Origin: an uncultured Cohaesibacter sp.
Lineage (GTDB): Bacteria; Pseudomonadota; Alphaproteobacteria; Rhizobiales; Cohaesibacteraceae
DNA: 64,000 bases
Assembly: GCF_963677725.1 (NCBI RefSeq)
Contig: NZ_OY782507.1
Location: forward strand, 372,001-436,000
Direction: 5' to 3'
Shown: positions 52,698 through 62,102 of the stretch, piece by piece
How positions within the stretch are numbered: position 1 is the first letter of the stretch
Layout: each line of letters starts with the position of its first letter
The notes under the pieces: generated by a model
Database searches by the model: none
Told to the model about the DNA's origin: nothing
What the model saw: only the letters and a program-made list of their open reading frames with translations
Translations under genes and position numbers: made by a program

Positions 52698-54449
52698 ATG
52701 AATCTCCCGTTTCTTCCTGATGATGCCCCCTTCTCCAGCGATCAGAAATCATGGCTCGCTGGTTTCTATGCCGGTTTGCACTCCCAGATGCTGCAAGGTC
52801 AGAAAGCCAATGAACAAGAATCAACCGCCAGCCTGACCGCCCATATTTTGTTTGGCACGCAAACAGGCAACTCGGAATCGGTTGCTGAAGATCTTGGTGC
52901 AGCGATGCGCTCCAACGGCATCAATGCAAGCGTTGCCGCTCTTGATGATATCGAGGTCGATGATCTGACCAAGATGGATTATGTCTTTGTCGTCACCTCC
53001 ACCTATGGTGAAGGCGAGATGCCAGACAATGCGGAACTGTTCTGGGAGTCATTCAAAGCGACCACGGCACCCCGTCTGGAGCATATGCAATTTGCTGTGC
53101 TGGCGCTCGGCGACACCGCTTATGACGAATTCTGTGAGGCTGGCAAACAGTTCGATCTGCGCTTTGAACAACTTGGTGCCAAGCGCCTTGTTCCCCGCGC
53201 TGATTGTGACGTCGATTTCGAAGAACCGGCTGAAAGCTGGACCAATGAAGTGCTGTCCGAGCTGGCCAAGCAAAAGCCCTCCGGTGCTGACGAAGTTGTT
53301 GCATCAGCGGCTGCGGCCAAGAAACCGGGCAAATCCAAATGGACACGCAAAAATCCGTTCGACGCTCCGGTCACAGTCAATCGTCTGCTTTCGGGCGAAG
53401 GATCTGCCAAGGAAATTCGCCATTACGAATTCGATCTGTCCAATGACGGACCGAAATATGTGGCTGGCGACGCTCTGAATATCATTCCAACCAACGATCC
53501 GGCCCTGGTGGCTGATTGGCTTGCCTATCTGGACGTGAAAGGTGACACGCCTGTTGCAGGCAAGGACATGCCGCTGGAAGAATTGCTGTTCAGCCAGTTG
53601 GAGATTTCTACCCCGCACACTGACTTTGTCAGAGCCGTTTCAGAGCGCGCCGACGATGATCATCTGGCGCATATTGTTGGCCACGGGGACAAGGAGGCCA
53701 TGGAGGCCTATCTCTGGTCCAAAGACTCGCTTGATCTTTTGCGTCTGCATCCGGAGGTCAAATTCTCGGTTGACGAGCTGGTTTCGATGTTCAAACCATT
53801 GCAGCATCGTGCCTATTCGATCTCCTCAAGCTCGAAAAAATTCACCGACTCCGTCCATCTGACGGTGGCATCCGTGCGCTATGAGAGCCATGGTCGCTCC
53901 CATGGCGGCGTGGCGTCCTGCTTCCTTGCCGACCGGGTTGGTGACAGCCCTTCCAAGGTGTTCATTTCGCCAAACAAGGCCTTTCGTGTGCCGGAAAGTG
54001 GCGATGTACCAATGATCATGGTCGGCCCGGGCACCGGGATCGCGCCATTCCGCGCCTTCCTGCAAGAACGTGAAGCGCTGGGTGCCGGTGGCATGAACTG
54101 GCTGTTCTTTGGTGACCAGCATGAGAAATGCGACTTCATCTACAAGGACGAGCTGGCGGAAATGCAGGCGTCGGGCGTCCTCAACCGTCTGGATCTTGCC
54201 TTCTCGCGCGATCAGAAAGAGAAAATCTATGTTCAGACGCGGATGAAGGAAAATGGCAAGGATCTTTATGCCGCGCTTGAAGAAGGTGGACATTTCTATG
54301 TCTGCGGTGACGCAACGCGCATGGCAAAAGACGTTGACCGTGCCTTGCATGAAGTCATTGCAGAACATGGCGGCCTCGACCTTGATCAGTCTGTTGAATA
54401 TGTCAATCGACTGAAAAAAGAAAAACGCTATGTGCGCGATGTCTATTGA
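52698..54449 (+). CDS. CysJ-like NADPH diflavin reductase
   Basis: A 583-aa flavoprotein of the sulfite reductase alpha/cytochrome P450 reductase family. FMN domain at about 48-190 (FGTQTGNSE, STYGEGEMPDNA, LGDTAYDEF), a linker, the FAD domain (HRAYSISSSSK, GVASCFLA), and the NADPH domain (GPGTGIAPFRAFLQER, FFGDQHEKCDF) ending in KRYVRDVY, the usual aromatic C-terminus. It transfers electrons from NADPH by FAD and FMN to an acceptor. There is no sulfite reductase beta subunit in the window. The gene begins 52 bp after gltB, so it may supply electrons to that enzyme, which is an inference. A strong terminator follows. Confidence 0.92.
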   Translation: MNLPFLPDDAPFSSDQKSWLAGFYAGLHSQMLQGQKANEQESTASLTAHILFGTQTGNSESVAEDLGAAMRSNGINASVAALDDIEVDDLTKMDYVFVVTSTYGEGEMPDNAELFWESFKATTAPRLEHMQFAVLALGDTAYDEFCEAGKQFDLRFEQLGAKRLVPRADCDVDFEEPAESWTNEVLSELAKQKPSGADEVVASAAAAKKPGKSKWTRKNPFDAPVTVNRLLSGEGSAKEIRHYEFDLSNDGPKYVAGDALNIIPTNDPALVADWLAYLDVKGDTPVAGKDMPLEELLFSQLEISTPHTDFVRAVSERADDDHLAHIVGHGDKEAMEAYLWSKDSLDLLRLHPEVKFSVDELVSMFKPLQHRAYSISSSSKKFTDSVHLTVASVRYESHGRSHGGVASCFLADRVGDSPSKVFISPNKAFRVPESGDVPMIMVGPGTGIAPFRAFLQEREALGAGGMNWLFFGDQHEKCDFIYKDELAEMQASGVLNRLDLAFSRDQKEKIYVQTRMKENGKDLYAALEEGGHFYVCGDATRMAKDVDRALHEVIAEHGGLDLDQSVEYVNRLKKEKRYVRDVY

Positions 54450-54481
54450 TCATCAAGCCTGCCAAGTTTGACAAGTCTGAC

Positions 54482-54512
54482 AAAAAGCCGATCCCGATGG
54501 ATCGGCTTTTTT
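54482..54512 (+). terminator. Intrinsic terminator after the diflavin reductase gene
   Basis: A perfect 13-bp stem (AAAAAGCCGATCC with complement), loop CGAT, then a T run. Ends the gltB unit. Confidence 0.9.
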
Positions 54513-54678
54513 GTTGCTCACTTCCTCTGTAGACTATGTTTTAAGGCCTTTTCGGGCAATAAATTGTCTTTTATGATCTAGTACATCGTGTTTTCTTGTC
54601 GAATATTGCGAGAAGGCCTATAATGAATTTGATAAGGTTATCATGGCAAGACATGGTTGGTCTTGCTCGGAGGCTCTC

Positions 54679-54999
54679 ATGTTTAGACTTCATTCTATTT
54701 TTTCGGTACTTTTGCTGGCGACCGGCTTTTTTATTTCCAGCTCGCTTCTTTCCAGCACCGACAGTCACTTCAGCTTTACCCGCGCTGCCAATGCGCAGGG
54801 CTATCGCTATATGACATGTGGTGAATTGTGGTATGCGCGCAATGCGATCTATGCCCGGCAGGGCTATTGTTTCAAGACCCAACGCGCACGCCGAACCTTT
54901 GGCCCACGCTGCTATGCCCCTTGGGGTCGTCTCACCCCTTCGCAACAACGGCGCGTGAATATCATTCAAAGCTGGGAACGACGGTATGGCTGTCGCTAA
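54679..54999 (+). CDS. Secreted YARHG-domain protein
   Basis: A 106-aa protein from the ATG at 54679, preceded by GGAGG at the right distance. A signal peptide (FRLHSIFSVLLLATGFFIS) with cleavage near AANA-QGY leads to a YARHG domain, TCGELWYARNAIYARQGYCF. This domain is thought to be extracellular and of unknown ligand. Cys pairs suggest disulfides. In-frame starts further upstream are less likely. It stands alone between two terminators. Confidence 0.82.
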   Translation: MFRLHSIFSVLLLATGFFISSSLLSSTDSHFSFTRAANAQGYRYMTCGELWYARNAIYARQGYCFKTQRARRTFGPRCYAPWGRLTPSQQRRVNIIQSWERRYGCR

Positions 55000-55063
55000 C
55001 GTCTTTTTCGCTTGATGTCATGGGAGGCTTTGGCCTGCGACAGGCGCGTATAATCTGTAACGA

Positions 55064-55099
55064 AAAAGGCCCCGTAATCAGTTGATTGCGGGGCCTTTT
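55064..55099. terminator. Bidirectional terminator between YARHG gene and malQ
   Basis: AAAAGGCCCCG pairs exactly with CGGGGCCTTTT around a 14-nt loop; the stem ends five bases before the malQ stop (minus strand) and so serves the glycogen operon. Confidence 0.8.
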
Positions 55100-55104
55100 G
55101 TCGA

Positions 55105-57219
55105 CTATTGAGCCGCTTCCGTCTCAGTGTTGTCCAGACCCGAAGGTGGATTGATGTTCCGCCCGTTGCGTTCCATCATGTCAGAGATCTTCTGGAACCC
55201 CGGTGCAGTATCGAGATCCTTGAGGCTCAATTGGTATTTGCGACGCCAGTTTGGGTGCTCATCGATGGTGCCGGGCAGATTTTGCGCTTCTTCCTGACCA
55301 AGCACGTCATCCATTTGCACCGAGATCATCGCGACCTTGGATGCGGCCAGTTTGCCATGGACGATCTCGAACAGATGTTCGAAGCTGTCATCCATATTGC
55401 CCCCTTCACCATTCATGGCGACAAGCGCGGAAACATCTTTGCGGCGATGCTCCTTGGCTTCGTGAGAGACACGGCTTTCATCGCCGCTGATGCGATCACG
55501 CCAAACAATGTCTTTGCCACTGATATAGCCTTTGAGAGTCGGCGTGTCGTGTGTACTGAAGCAGGCAAGACTATATTGGCGCAAGTCATTTGGATGCTTG
55601 AATACACCATCGGGCCATTTCTCATATTGCAGCACCGAATAGCCATAAACGCCGCGAGCCTGTACCTTTTCGCGGAAGCCTTCAGGCACAAGGCCGAGAT
55701 CTTCACCGATGATCGACGTCCCGGATGCATTGGCTTCTATCGAAAGCATCGCAAGGAAGACATCCATTGGCTGGGAAACATAGGCGCCGGGGCTGCCATC
55801 TTCCGGGATCCAGAAGCTACGATTGAGACCAAGCACATGATCGATGCGCAGAATGCCAGCATGGCGCATGGCCGACTGATAGATCTTGCGCAAGCTGCTA
55901 TATTTGTCTTTCGCCAGTTTCTTGGGCGCATAGGTCATCAGGCCCCAATTCTGGCCATCTGGACCCAGCTGATCGGGTGGCGCACCAAGCGAAACACCCA
56001 AGGCAACACTGTCGGCTTCACACCAGCTTTCGGCACCGCCATGACGCGCACCCACGGCCAGATCGAGATAAAGCCCCATCGAGTCGCCATTGGCTGATGC
56101 ACGGCGCTGGGCACCGGCCAGCTGACTTTCGGCGACCCATTGCAGCCAGGCATGGAAGTCAATCCGGGCAGCCAGACGCTCGCGGTGCTGATCAAGCGCT
56201 GCCGGATCGCGGTCACGGACGGCGGATGGCCAACGTCGCCAGTCCTGCCCGTATAGTTCGGCCAGCGCTTCATAAAGAGCAAAGCGCTCCAAATAGCTTC
56301 CACTTGCCGCTCGGTAATCCTCAAACTGATTTCTGCTCTCACCGACTGCATGGGCAACAAACAGAGTATAAAGATCGCGCAAAGCGGCATTGTGGCAAAT
56401 GCGGTGATCGCGATAGCGCACTCTTTCGGATCGTCGCAACTCGTCCCATTGGGCTTCAACGGCCTGGAAAAGTGCCCTTGCCTGAGGGATCTGATCAAAG
56501 CCGGGAACGAAATCAGCGGCTATATGTTGGGTATTGTAAAAACCGCGATGGCTTGGTGAATAGGGGCTGATGGCATCAAGATCGTTAAAACCCAGCGTAT
56601 GGACAGGATTGATGCCAACATAGCTGCCGCCAAGCGACAAGGTATATTCAGCCAGACGGGCGAGATCTTCATAATCGCCAAGGCCGGAATTGCGCTCGCT
56701 GCGCAGGCCGTAAAGCGGAGCATTGAGACCCCAGATGTGAAACTTGCCGGTCAGGCTTTCAATAGCGGGCGCACGGTGTGGAGCGCAAATGATGGTGACA
56801 ATCTCACAGCGGCCGCCAACTTCGCACACCAGATCATGAATGCCGGCAGGCAAGGCAGGCAGCGAAATATGCGTATCCGCAACACCCGACAAACTGTCCG
56901 GGTGAATCTGCGCGCGGTCTTCTTCGCTGATTTGATCATCCAGCTTAATATGCCATTTGGCACCAAGGCCGAAATTGCACTCATAACCATAGCCCGCACC
57001 AGTGACCAGCTCATGGGGGAACCAGCGATCTTCCTCAACGGCCACATAATAGGCAATCGCCTCATCGATCATGGCGTCATTGTCGAGTTCCAAACCGTTC
57101 GCGCGCAACAGCGCAAGCTGGGTATCGATGGACGTGTTTATGAGGTTTCCGTCAAAGTCATTGTAACTGTTGTGAATTCCAAAATGTCTGGCAAGAAGAT
57201 TCAGTTTGTCGACATTCAT
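55105..57219 (-). CDS. malQ: 4-alpha-glucanotransferase (amylomaltase)
   Basis: GH77 enzyme of 704 aa that transfers maltodextrin segments. Family segments are HIWGLNAPLYGLRSERNSG, the SPYSPSHRGFYNTQHIAAD region, IDHVLGLNRSFWIPED, and IGEDLGLVPEGFREKVQARG, with the acid/base Glu and downstream DTPTLKGY. Cytoplasmic. It overlaps glgX by four bases and is the last gene of the minus-strand glycogen operon. It would rework short glucans left after branching and debranching. Confidence 0.94.
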   Translation of the reverse strand: MNVDKLNLLARHFGIHNSYNDFDGNLINTSIDTQLALLRANGLELDNDAMIDEAIAYYVAVEEDRWFPHELVTGAGYGYECNFGLGAKWHIKLDDQISEEDRAQIHPDSLSGVADTHISLPALPAGIHDLVCEVGGRCEIVTIICAPHRAPAIESLTGKFHIWGLNAPLYGLRSERNSGLGDYEDLARLAEYTLSLGGSYVGINPVHTLGFNDLDAISPYSPSHRGFYNTQHIAADFVPGFDQIPQARALFQAVEAQWDELRRSERVRYRDHRICHNAALRDLYTLFVAHAVGESRNQFEDYRAASGSYLERFALYEALAELYGQDWRRWPSAVRDRDPAALDQHRERLAARIDFHAWLQWVAESQLAGAQRRASANGDSMGLYLDLAVGARHGGAESWCEADSVALGVSLGAPPDQLGPDGQNWGLMTYAPKKLAKDKYSSLRKIYQSAMRHAGILRIDHVLGLNRSFWIPEDGSPGAYVSQPMDVFLAMLSIEANASGTSIIGEDLGLVPEGFREKVQARGVYGYSVLQYEKWPDGVFKHPNDLRQYSLACFSTHDTPTLKGYISGKDIVWRDRISGDESRVSHEAKEHRRKDVSALVAMNGEGGNMDDSFEHLFEIVHGKLAASKVAMISVQMDDVLGQEEAQNLPGTIDEHPNWRRKYQLSLKDLDTAPGFQKISDMMERNGRNINPPSGLDNTETEAAQ

Positions 57220-59345
57220 GACTGGTCATTATCCACTTCGAGTATCAGCGCAACCACAGACGAGCCGGACACCTCGGTTCTTTCGTCGCGAGGCTCGCGT
57301 TTTGGCGATTGGACCTGCAGGGCCGTATCCACGGCTCTCACCCAATGGCACCCTTCAGGATGCGGTGGCAATACAACGCTCGCAGCCACATTGCTGCGAT
57401 TGAAAATCAGAAATACAACATCATTGTCGGATTCATAGGACGGTGCTTCAGCGCAACAGCGAAGCGTCAAGCAGAAGCTGGATAGACCGGGATCACGCCA
57501 TTGCAGCGGGAAGCCGGAAAAATCGGTCCATTGCACATCTGGCAGATCATCTTCCGGTCGCTTGGCCCCGTGCAGAAAACGGTCCTGACGCAGCACCTTG
57601 TGATCGCGGCGAAACGCCGAGAGATAATACACAAAGGCCTTGAGGCCCTCGTCTTCCTTGTCCCAACTGACCCAGCCAATTTCATTGTCCTGACAATAGG
57701 CATTGTTGTTGCCAAACTGACTATTGCCGATTTCATCGCCTGCCAACAGCATGGGGCTGCCCTGAGAAAAGAAGAGCGTTGCAATGAAGTTGCGCTGCCG
57801 ACGATGACGGCGGGCATTGATGACAGGATCGTCGGTCTCACCCTCAAAGCCGCAATTGTCGCTATAATTGGCGCCATGGCCGTCCATGTTATTCTCACCA
57901 TTGGCCAGATTATGCCGATTGTTGTATCGCACGATGTCGGCAATGGTGAAGCCATCATGGGCGGAAATGAAATTGACAGACGACCAGGCGCGACGCCCTG
58001 CCCGGTCGAATTTGTCCGCCGAGCCCAGAAGCCGCGAGGCAAGGTCCGGCGTGGTCTGTGGATCGCCTTTCCAGTAACGGCGGGTGGTGTCACGGTAGCT
58101 GTCGTTCCATTCGGAAAATTCCGGCGGGAAGCCACCCAGCCGATAGCCGCCGGGACCAATATCCCAAGGTTCGGCAATCAGCTTGACGGTTTGCAGCACC
58201 GGATCCTGACGGATCGCATCGAGAAATCCGCCATAGAGATCAAAGCCATGTTCCTCGCGACATATGGTCGTGGCTAGATCGAAGCGGAAGCCGTCAATGC
58301 CCATGCATTGGACCCAGTAGCGCAAGGAATCAAGCACCAGACGCAGCACATAGGGATGCGCCACATTGACCGTGTTGCCGGTGCCGGTTTCATTGACGTA
58401 ATAGCGCGGCTGGCCAGCGATCAGGCGATAATAGCTTGCATTGTCAAGGCCGCGGAAAGACAGGGTCGGGCCATTCTGGTTGCCTTCGGCGGTATGGTTA
58501 TAGACCACATCGAGATAAACCTTGATGCCCGCTTCCTTGAGGCGCTGAACCATCGAACGGAAACCGAGCAGGCCGTTGGGGCCAAAATACCGTGGCTCAA
58601 GGGCGAAGAAACCGGCGGTGTTGTAACCCCAATAATTTTTCAGGCCACGATTGATCAGAAATTCATCGTCAATGAAGGAGTGGACTGGCATCAACTCAAG
58701 GGCCGAAACGTTCATCGACAAAAGATGGTCGATCATCGCGTCACTGCACAGCGCCTCATAGGTGCCGCGCAGTTCTTCCGGCACGCCGGGATGCAGTTTG
58801 GTCAGTCCCTTTACGTGGGCTTCATAGATCAGGTCACGACCATCAATCTTGGGCACGTCGGTGCTCAGGAAGTCATTCAGAGCCGGATCGGAAACGACGG
58901 ATTTGGGAACGCAGCTGGCACTGTCAGCGGCGCCAAAGGTCAAATCGCCACCAGACGCCCCCTTCTGGTAGCCAAACAATGTGGCTGAAGGGGTCCATTT
59001 GCCGTGCAGCTCCCGTGTGTAGGGGTCCATCAGCAGCTTGTTGGAATTGAAACGATGGCCCTGCTCCGGCGCATAGATGCCATGGGCCCGATAGCCATAC
59101 AGGGTCCCCGGCTTTAAGCCTTCAACATAACCATGCCACACCGGACCGGTGCGTTCAGGCAATGTGATGCGATCAATTTCCCGCCGCCCATCGTCGGAGA
59201 AAAGGCACAGGTCAATCTGGCTCGCATTGGCGGAGAAGACAGCAAAATTCGTGCCCTCTCCATCAAATTGAGCACCCAAGCTATGGGATTTTCCGCCAGA
59301 AATGCGGTATCGGGTGGAACGGTTCGTACGAATGGGACTACTCAT
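57216..59345 (-). CDS. glgX: Glycogen debranching enzyme
   Basis: GH13 enzyme of 709 aa splitting alpha-1,6 branches. An N-terminal CBM48-like domain (about 20-120) precedes the barrel. Catalytic residues appear in GFRFDLATTI (nucleophile Asp), LIAEPWDIG (Glu) and FISAHDGF (third Asp). It overlaps glgA by eight bases and malQ by four, so the three are translated together. Confidence 0.95.
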   Translation of the reverse strand: MSSPIRTNRSTRYRISGGKSHSLGAQFDGEGTNFAVFSANASQIDLCLFSDDGRREIDRITLPERTGPVWHGYVEGLKPGTLYGYRAHGIYAPEQGHRFNSNKLLMDPYTRELHGKWTPSATLFGYQKGASGGDLTFGAADSASCVPKSVVSDPALNDFLSTDVPKIDGRDLIYEAHVKGLTKLHPGVPEELRGTYEALCSDAMIDHLLSMNVSALELMPVHSFIDDEFLINRGLKNYWGYNTAGFFALEPRYFGPNGLLGFRSMVQRLKEAGIKVYLDVVYNHTAEGNQNGPTLSFRGLDNASYYRLIAGQPRYYVNETGTGNTVNVAHPYVLRLVLDSLRYWVQCMGIDGFRFDLATTICREEHGFDLYGGFLDAIRQDPVLQTVKLIAEPWDIGPGGYRLGGFPPEFSEWNDSYRDTTRRYWKGDPQTTPDLASRLLGSADKFDRAGRRAWSSVNFISAHDGFTIADIVRYNNRHNLANGENNMDGHGANYSDNCGFEGETDDPVINARRHRRQRNFIATLFFSQGSPMLLAGDEIGNSQFGNNNAYCQDNEIGWVSWDKEDEGLKAFVYYLSAFRRDHKVLRQDRFLHGAKRPEDDLPDVQWTDFSGFPLQWRDPGLSSFCLTLRCCAEAPSYESDNDVVFLIFNRSNVAASVVLPPHPEGCHWVRAVDTALQVQSPKREPRDERTEVSGSSVVALILEVDNDQS

Positions 59346-60777
59346 GCATCAGGGATGAAAACAACTTTTCGTAAATCGAAGCGGATTGATCCCAGCCAAC
59401 TTCCTGCATCATCGCGCGTCGCATCATGTTTTTCCATTGTTTCGAATTGGAAAAGAGATCACAAGTCTTATTGATAGCCTTGTCCAGGCTGTCTACGGTA
59501 ATCGGAGAGAACTGCACGCCAGTTGCACATTTTGTAGCCAAAGCTGCTTCATTGGCGTCGATCACCGTGTCGGCAAGTCCACCTGTGCGGGCGACAACCG
59601 GGATTGTGCCATAGCGCAGACCATAAAGCTGGGTAAGACCACAGGGTTCAAAGCGCGACGGAATGAGAATGGCATCCGAGCCGCCTTGCAGCATGTGCGA
59701 GAGATCCTCGTTATAGCCGATCTCCACACCGATGGTGCCCGCGAACCGGTCCGCCATTTCCTTGAAGCCATTTTCAAGCCAAGGGTCTCCAGAGCCAAGG
59801 ACAGCCAGTCGCGCGCCGCGCCGGATGATGGTCGGGATGGTGTCGAGCAGCAGATCGAGGCCCTTTTGCGATGTCAGGCGAGAAATCACACAGAAGAGCG
59901 GAGCATCGGGATTGCTGCGCAAGCCGAATTTCTCTTCGATCCAAGCCTTGTTGTCCGCCCGGCGCTTGAGAGAACGCGGGTTGAAGGTCTTGATCAGGGC
60001 CGAGTCGGTTTCGGGGTTCCAGGTGTCGGTATCAATGCCATTGAGGATGCCCGAAAGATGAGACCGTCGAGACTGCAACAAGCCTTCAAGGCCCATGCCG
60101 AATTCGTGGGTCAACAATTCGGTTGCATAGGTAGGACTGACCGTGGTGATCCTGTCAGCCAAGGCCAAACCGCCCTTGAGGAATCCGACCTTGTGCCAAT
60201 ATTCATAGCCATCGATGTTGAACAGGCCTTCGGTCAGGCCAAGCGGGCCGCGCACGGAAGCGTCGAACAGGCCCTGGAAGGCGATGTTGTGAATGGTCAT
60301 CACGACCGGAGGTGCCTCACGGCCCGACTGGTTGAGATAAACCGGCACCAGCCCGGCCTGCCAATCATGGGCATTGACCACATCGGGCTTCCAGCCACCA
60401 ATGCCATCCAGACCGATCTTGGCACCGATCAGAGACAGGGCACCAAAGCGGATGGCATTGTCTTCCCAATCTTCCCCATTGGGATTGAGATAGATGGAAC
60501 CGGGACGATCAAACAAATGGGCTGCCTCCAAAAGCAGCATGTTCAAGCCCTTGGCACGAACAGCATGGACACGGGCGGGGCCGCCGAACAGATCTTCCAG
60601 TTCGAGCAGCACTTCTCCCTTGTCCAGCCATTTGTCAAAAGCCGGATAAGCAGGCACCAGAATGCGAACATCGTGCCCCAAAGCTTCAAGCGCTTTGGGA
60701 ACCGATCCGATCACATCGGCCAAACCGCCCGTCTTGACGAAGGGCGCACATTCGGAGGCAACAAAGAGTACGTTCAT
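59338..60777 (-). CDS. glgA: Glycogen synthase (ADP-glucose)
   Basis: GT5 enzyme of 479 aa. The N-terminal ADP-glucose loop is KTGGLADVIGSVPKAL (residues 16-31), and the C-terminal Rossmann domain has PSRFEPCGLTQLYGLRYGTI and RTGGLADTV. It extends alpha-1,4 glucan chains from ADP-glucose. Its ATG abuts the stop of glgC directly (TAA then ATG), so translation is coupled. Confidence 0.96.
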   Translation of the reverse strand: MNVLFVASECAPFVKTGGLADVIGSVPKALEALGHDVRILVPAYPAFDKWLDKGEVLLELEDLFGGPARVHAVRAKGLNMLLLEAAHLFDRPGSIYLNPNGEDWEDNAIRFGALSLIGAKIGLDGIGGWKPDVVNAHDWQAGLVPVYLNQSGREAPPVVMTIHNIAFQGLFDASVRGPLGLTEGLFNIDGYEYWHKVGFLKGGLALADRITTVSPTYATELLTHEFGMGLEGLLQSRRSHLSGILNGIDTDTWNPETDSALIKTFNPRSLKRRADNKAWIEEKFGLRSNPDAPLFCVISRLTSQKGLDLLLDTIPTIIRRGARLAVLGSGDPWLENGFKEMADRFAGTIGVEIGYNEDLSHMLQGGSDAILIPSRFEPCGLTQLYGLRYGTIPVVARTGGLADTVIDANEAALATKCATGVQFSPITVDSLDKAINKTCDLFSNSKQWKNMMRRAMMQEVGWDQSASIYEKLFSSLMHE

Positions 60778-62043
60778 TTACAGGTCCAATTTATCAATCA
60801 TCGGCTGGGTGATGAGGCAAACCCCCTTGTCGGTGCGGCGGAACCGCTTTGCATCGAGTTCGGGGTCTTCTCCGACAACGAGGCCGGCGGGAATTTTAAC
60901 ATCGCGATCAATCACGACATTCTTCAATTGGGCTTTCCGGTTGATTTCCACATAAGGCAGCGCAACGACACCGCTCAGTTTGGAATAGGAATGCGCCTTG
61001 ACGCCCGTAAAGAGCAAGCAGCGGTTGAGTGCAGAACCGGAAATGATACAGCCACCGGACACCATGGAGGAAACAGCCTGACCGCGGCGGCCTTCTTCAT
61101 CGTGGATGAATTTGGCAGGTGGGGTCAGTTCCTGATGGGTCCAGATCGGCCAATTGTTGTCATAGATATCAAGTTCTGGAATGAAATCGGTCAAGTCGAT
61201 ATTGGCTTCCCAGAAGGCATCGATCGTTCCCACATCGCGCCAATAGGGCTTTTGCTCCAAACCGGAACGAATGCAAGACCGACTGAATGGGTGTGCGACA
61301 GCCTTGCCTTGCTTGACAAGGCGCGGAATGATGTCTTTGCCGAAGTCATTTTCGCTGTCTGGACGGCTGGCCTCTTCGCGAAGGATCTCGTAGAGAAACT
61401 TTGATTCAAAGACATAGATGCCCATGGATGCTAGTGCGCGAGTCGGATCGCCGGGCATGTGGGGCGGATCGGCAGGTTTTTCCAGGAATTCAAGAATGCG
61501 GTCATCCTCGTCGACCTTCATCACGCCGAAGGCGGACGCATCTTCAAGAGGCACCTCGATGGACCCCACGGTCACATCAGCGCCGCTTTCCACATGCTGG
61601 CGCACCATCAAGGCATAGTCCTGCTTGTAGATGTGATCGCCCGCCAGAATGACGATATATTTGTCGCCGTAGCTCTCGAGAATGTCGATATTCTGATAGA
61701 TCGCGTCAGATGTGCCTTTATACCAAGCTTCAGTGTCCATGCGCTGGGAGGCTGGCAGGATATCGAGATATTCGTTGCGTTCCTCACGGAAGAAGCTCCA
61801 GCCGCGTTGCAGATGGCGAATGAGGCTGTGGGCCTTGTATTGGGTGGCGACACCGATGCGGCGGATACCCGAATTGACCGCGTTTGACAGGGCAAAGTCG
61901 ATAATTCTGCTTTTGCCGCCAAAATACATGGCAGGTTTTGAGCGTTTGTCAGTCAATTCCTGCAGGCGGCTTCCCTTGCCTCCGGCCAGAATGAAGGCCA
62001 TTGACTGGTTTGCAAGTCTTGATGTCTCGCGATCTAATTTCAT
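60778..62043 (-). CDS. glgC: Glucose-1-phosphate adenylyltransferase
   Basis: Enzyme of 421 aa making ADP-glucose from glucose 1-phosphate and ATP; the committed step of bacterial glycogen synthesis. N-terminal nucleotide loop [20 protein letters not shown], allosteric and substrate region [18 protein letters not shown], the DHIYKQDY motif, and a C-terminal left-handed helix. AGGGGAGG precedes the ATG. It follows glgB after 59 bp with a hairpin between. Confidence 0.96.
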   Translation of the reverse strand: MKLDRETSRLANQSMAFILAGGKGSRLQELTDKRSKPAMYFGGKSRIIDFALSNAVNSGIRRIGVATQYKAHSLIRHLQRGWSFFREERNEYLDILPASQRMDTEAWYKGTSDAIYQNIDILESYGDKYIVILAGDHIYKQDYALMVRQHVESGADVTVGSIEVPLEDASAFGVMKVDEDDRILEFLEKPADPPHMPGDPTRALASMGIYVFESKFLYEILREEASRPDSENDFGKDIIPRLVKQGKAVAHPFSRSCIRSGLEQKPYWRDVGTIDAFWEANIDLTDFIPELDIYDNNWPIWTHQELTPPAKFIHDEEGRRGQAVSSMVSGGCIISGSALNRCLLFTGVKAHSYSKLSGVVALPYVEINRKAQLKNVVIDRDVKIPAGLVVGEDPELDAKRFRRTDKGVCLITQPMIDKLDL

Positions 62044-62066
62044 GGCTACCTCCCCTAGAGCTTTCT

Positions 62067-62088
62067 CCTGTGTCCAGAGGACATCAGG
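62067..62088 (-). other. Hairpin between glgB and glgC
   Basis: CCTGTGTCC pairs with GGACATCAGG with one bulged base, loop AGA. It lies between the glgB stop and the glgC ribosome-binding site on the minus strand. Could balance expression within the operon; not proven. Confidence 0.4.
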
Positions 62089-62102
62089 CCTTTTAAATTA
62101 CA

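Noticed and set aside
59386-61404. 672-codon plus-strand open frame across glgA and glgC
   Set aside because: Antisense to two certain genes, no domain-like sequence, spans their junction.
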